DNA from: an uncultured Paraprevotella sp.
GTDB lineage: Bacteria; Bacteroidota; Bacteroidia; Bacteroidales; Bacteroidaceae
Direction: 5' to 3'
DNA length: 7,699 nucleotides
Assembly (NCBI GenBank): GCA_910584955.1
Contig: CAJUDC010000121.1
Location: forward strand, 1 to 7,699
A program made the translations under genes and the position numbers. The notes beneath the pieces are model-generated. The model did not search any database. It was given only the letters and a program-made list of their open reading frames with translations, and was not told the origin of the DNA. Shown here piece by piece: positions 6,549 to 7,699 of this stretch; within the stretch, counting starts at the first letter, position 1, and each line of letters opens with the position of its first letter.

Positions 6549-7699
6549 ATGGGAATGAATTATATCGACGAACTCAATGAAGAACAGCGGCAGGCCGTGT
6601 TGTATACGGAAGGTCCCTCGCTGGTGATAGCCGGTGCCGGTTCGGGAAAGACACGTGTGCTCACTTATAAGATAGCCTATTTGTTGGAGCAGGGTATGGC
6701 GCCTTGGAATATCCTGGCGCTCACCTTTACCAATAAGGCGGCCCGCGAGATGAAGGAACGGATCGCCCGACAGGTGGGAGGAGAAACGGCATCGCGGCTC
6801 TATATGGGCACCTTTCATTCCATTTTTGCCCGTATACTGCGTACGGAGGCGCATTATATAGGGTTTACGCCCCGTTTTACAATATACGACACTGCCGATT
6901 CAAAGAGCCTGATCAAAAGCATTGTCAAGGAGATGAAGCTGGACGACAAGGTGTATAAGCCGGGCTTGATACAGGCGCATATATCAGCCGCAAAGAACCG
7001 TCTGATGCTTCCCGAGGCGTATCTGGCCAGCGGAAGCGTACAGCGGGCCGACGAACTTTCGAAAGTGCCTTTGACGGGTGAGATATACAGACGTTACCGC
7101 GACCGGTGCCGCCAGGCGGATGCGATGGACTTTGACGATTTGCTGCTGTATACGTATTTGCTTCTTCAGCAGTATCCCGATGTCTGTGCCCGTTACGAAG
7201 AGCGTTTTCGCTTCGTGCTGGTCGACGAGTATCAGGACACGAATTACGCCCAGCATTGTATTGTGTGGGAACTGACGAAGACGCGCCGGAAAGTGTGCGT
7301 GGTGGGGGATGACGCCCAAAGCATATACAGTTTTCGCGGGGCCAATATCGGTAACATCCTTAATTTCCAGCAGCAGTATGAGGGAGCCCGCCTGTTCAAA
7401 CTGGAGCGGAACTACCGTTCCACGCAGACCATCGTCGGGGCGGCCAACAGTCTGATCAGCCACAACAGCGAACAGATTCACAAAGACGTGTTCAGTAGGG
7501 AAGCGGTGGGCGATCCGCTTACGGTTTTCAAAGCCTACAGCGATGTGGAGGAAGCCGATATAGTAGTAAACCGGATCGTGGAGCTTCACCGGAAGAAAGA
7601 ATTGGAGTTCAATGAGTTTGCTATTCTTTACCGCACCAATGCTCAAAGCCGTACTTTCGAAGAGGCTTTGCGCAAGCGCTCCTTGCCGTATCGCATCTA
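6549..7699 (+). CDS. uvrD: UvrD/PcrA-family ATP-dependent DNA helicase (superfamily 1A), 3' end outside window
   Basis: A frame open from 6549 to the window edge encodes the first 383 residues. All expected N-terminal helicase motifs are present in order: Q motif (LNEEQRQAV, 9-17), Walker A GAGSGKT (29-35), motif Ia LTFTNKAAREM (58-68), GTFHSIFARIL (87-97), DFDDLL (194-199), motif II VLVDEYQDTN (223-232), motif III VVGDDAQSIYSFRGA (251-265) and motif IV LERNYRST (285-292). FAILYRTNAQSR (357-368) follows in domain 2A. The enzyme unwinds DNA 3' to 5' in repair and removes proteins from DNA in the cytoplasm. Family members are usually 700-800 residues, so about half is visible. The sequence does not separate UvrD from PcrA, and the symbol should be read as the family. 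It is transcribed away from the exporter. I see no frameshift or missing motif. Confidence 0.97.
   Translation, partial: MGMNYIDELNEEQRQAVLYTEGPSLVIAGAGSGKTRVLTYKIAYLLEQGMAPWNILALTFTNKAAREMKERIARQVGGETASRLYMGTFHSIFARILRTEAHYIGFTPRFTIYDTADSKSLIKSIVKEMKLDDKVYKPGLIQAHISAAKNRLMLPEAYLASGSVQRADELSKVPLTGEIYRRYRDRCRQADAMDFDDLLLYTYLLLQQYPDVCARYEERFRFVLVDEYQDTNYAQHCIVWELTKTRRKVCVVGDDAQSIYSFRGANIGNILNFQQQYEGARLFKLERNYRSTQTIVGAANSLISHNSEQIHKDVFSREAVGDPLTVFKAYSDVEEADIVVNRIVELHRKKELEFNEFAILYRTNAQSRTFEEALRKRSLPYRI

Noticed and set aside
6381..6854. N-terminal extension of the exporter frame by 158 residues
   Set aside because: It lies over the helicase coding sequence on the other strand, resembles no MATE N-terminus and crosses the exporter's own -7 box.
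6984..7646. 220-codon minus-strand frame
   Set aside because: It is wholly antisense to the helicase, whose motifs are complete in the plus frame.

Overview
The window looks like a chromosomal segment of a gut Bacteroidales, most likely Bacteroides or a close relative. The evidence is two polysaccharide-degrading enzyme families typical of that group (GH97 and GH127/GH146) and several promoters with the Bacteroidetes -7 motif TAnnTTTG instead of an E. coli-type -10 box. Most starts also lack a Shine-Dalgarno sequence. I cannot name the species.

Layout, left to right. Positions 1-57 may be the first 19 codons of a leftward gene that runs off the edge. Positions 58-226 are AT-rich and hold three perfect inverted repeats, two of them crossing, which overlap a candidate leftward promoter. 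A strong terminator at 227-265 closes the leftward glycosidase transcript. That transcript has two genes: a GH127/GH146 beta-L-arabinofuranosidase (4816 to 2240) and a retaining-type GH97 enzyme (2200 to 311). It starts from a good promoter at 4846-4876. To the right are a leftward DinF-like MATE exporter (6380 to 5067) and a divergent rightward UvrD/PcrA helicase, which enters at 6549 and is still open at the window end. The exporter and helicase share a 168-base divergent promoter region.

How the genes work together. Both glycosidases carry N-terminal export signals, so they act outside the cytoplasm and probably trim side chains of plant glycans. Retaining GH97 enzymes are known alpha-galactosidases, and some are beta-L-arabinopyranosidases. 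With GH127 this suggests an operon for terminal galactose or L-arabinose on arabinogalactan, pectin or hydroxyproline-rich glycoproteins. No SusC/SusD pair, regulator or transporter for these sugars is in view. The exporter and helicase look like ordinary chromosomal genes unrelated to the operon.

Most notable: base composition falls from about 60% GC in the exporter, through about 53% in the GH127 gene, to about 43% in the GH97 gene and about one third in the left intergenic region. A junction may lie at the end of the GH127 gene, where the protein has an unusual basic tail. The crossing inverted repeats at 72-152 are the least explained structure. I see no clear sign of a wholly new multi-gene system.
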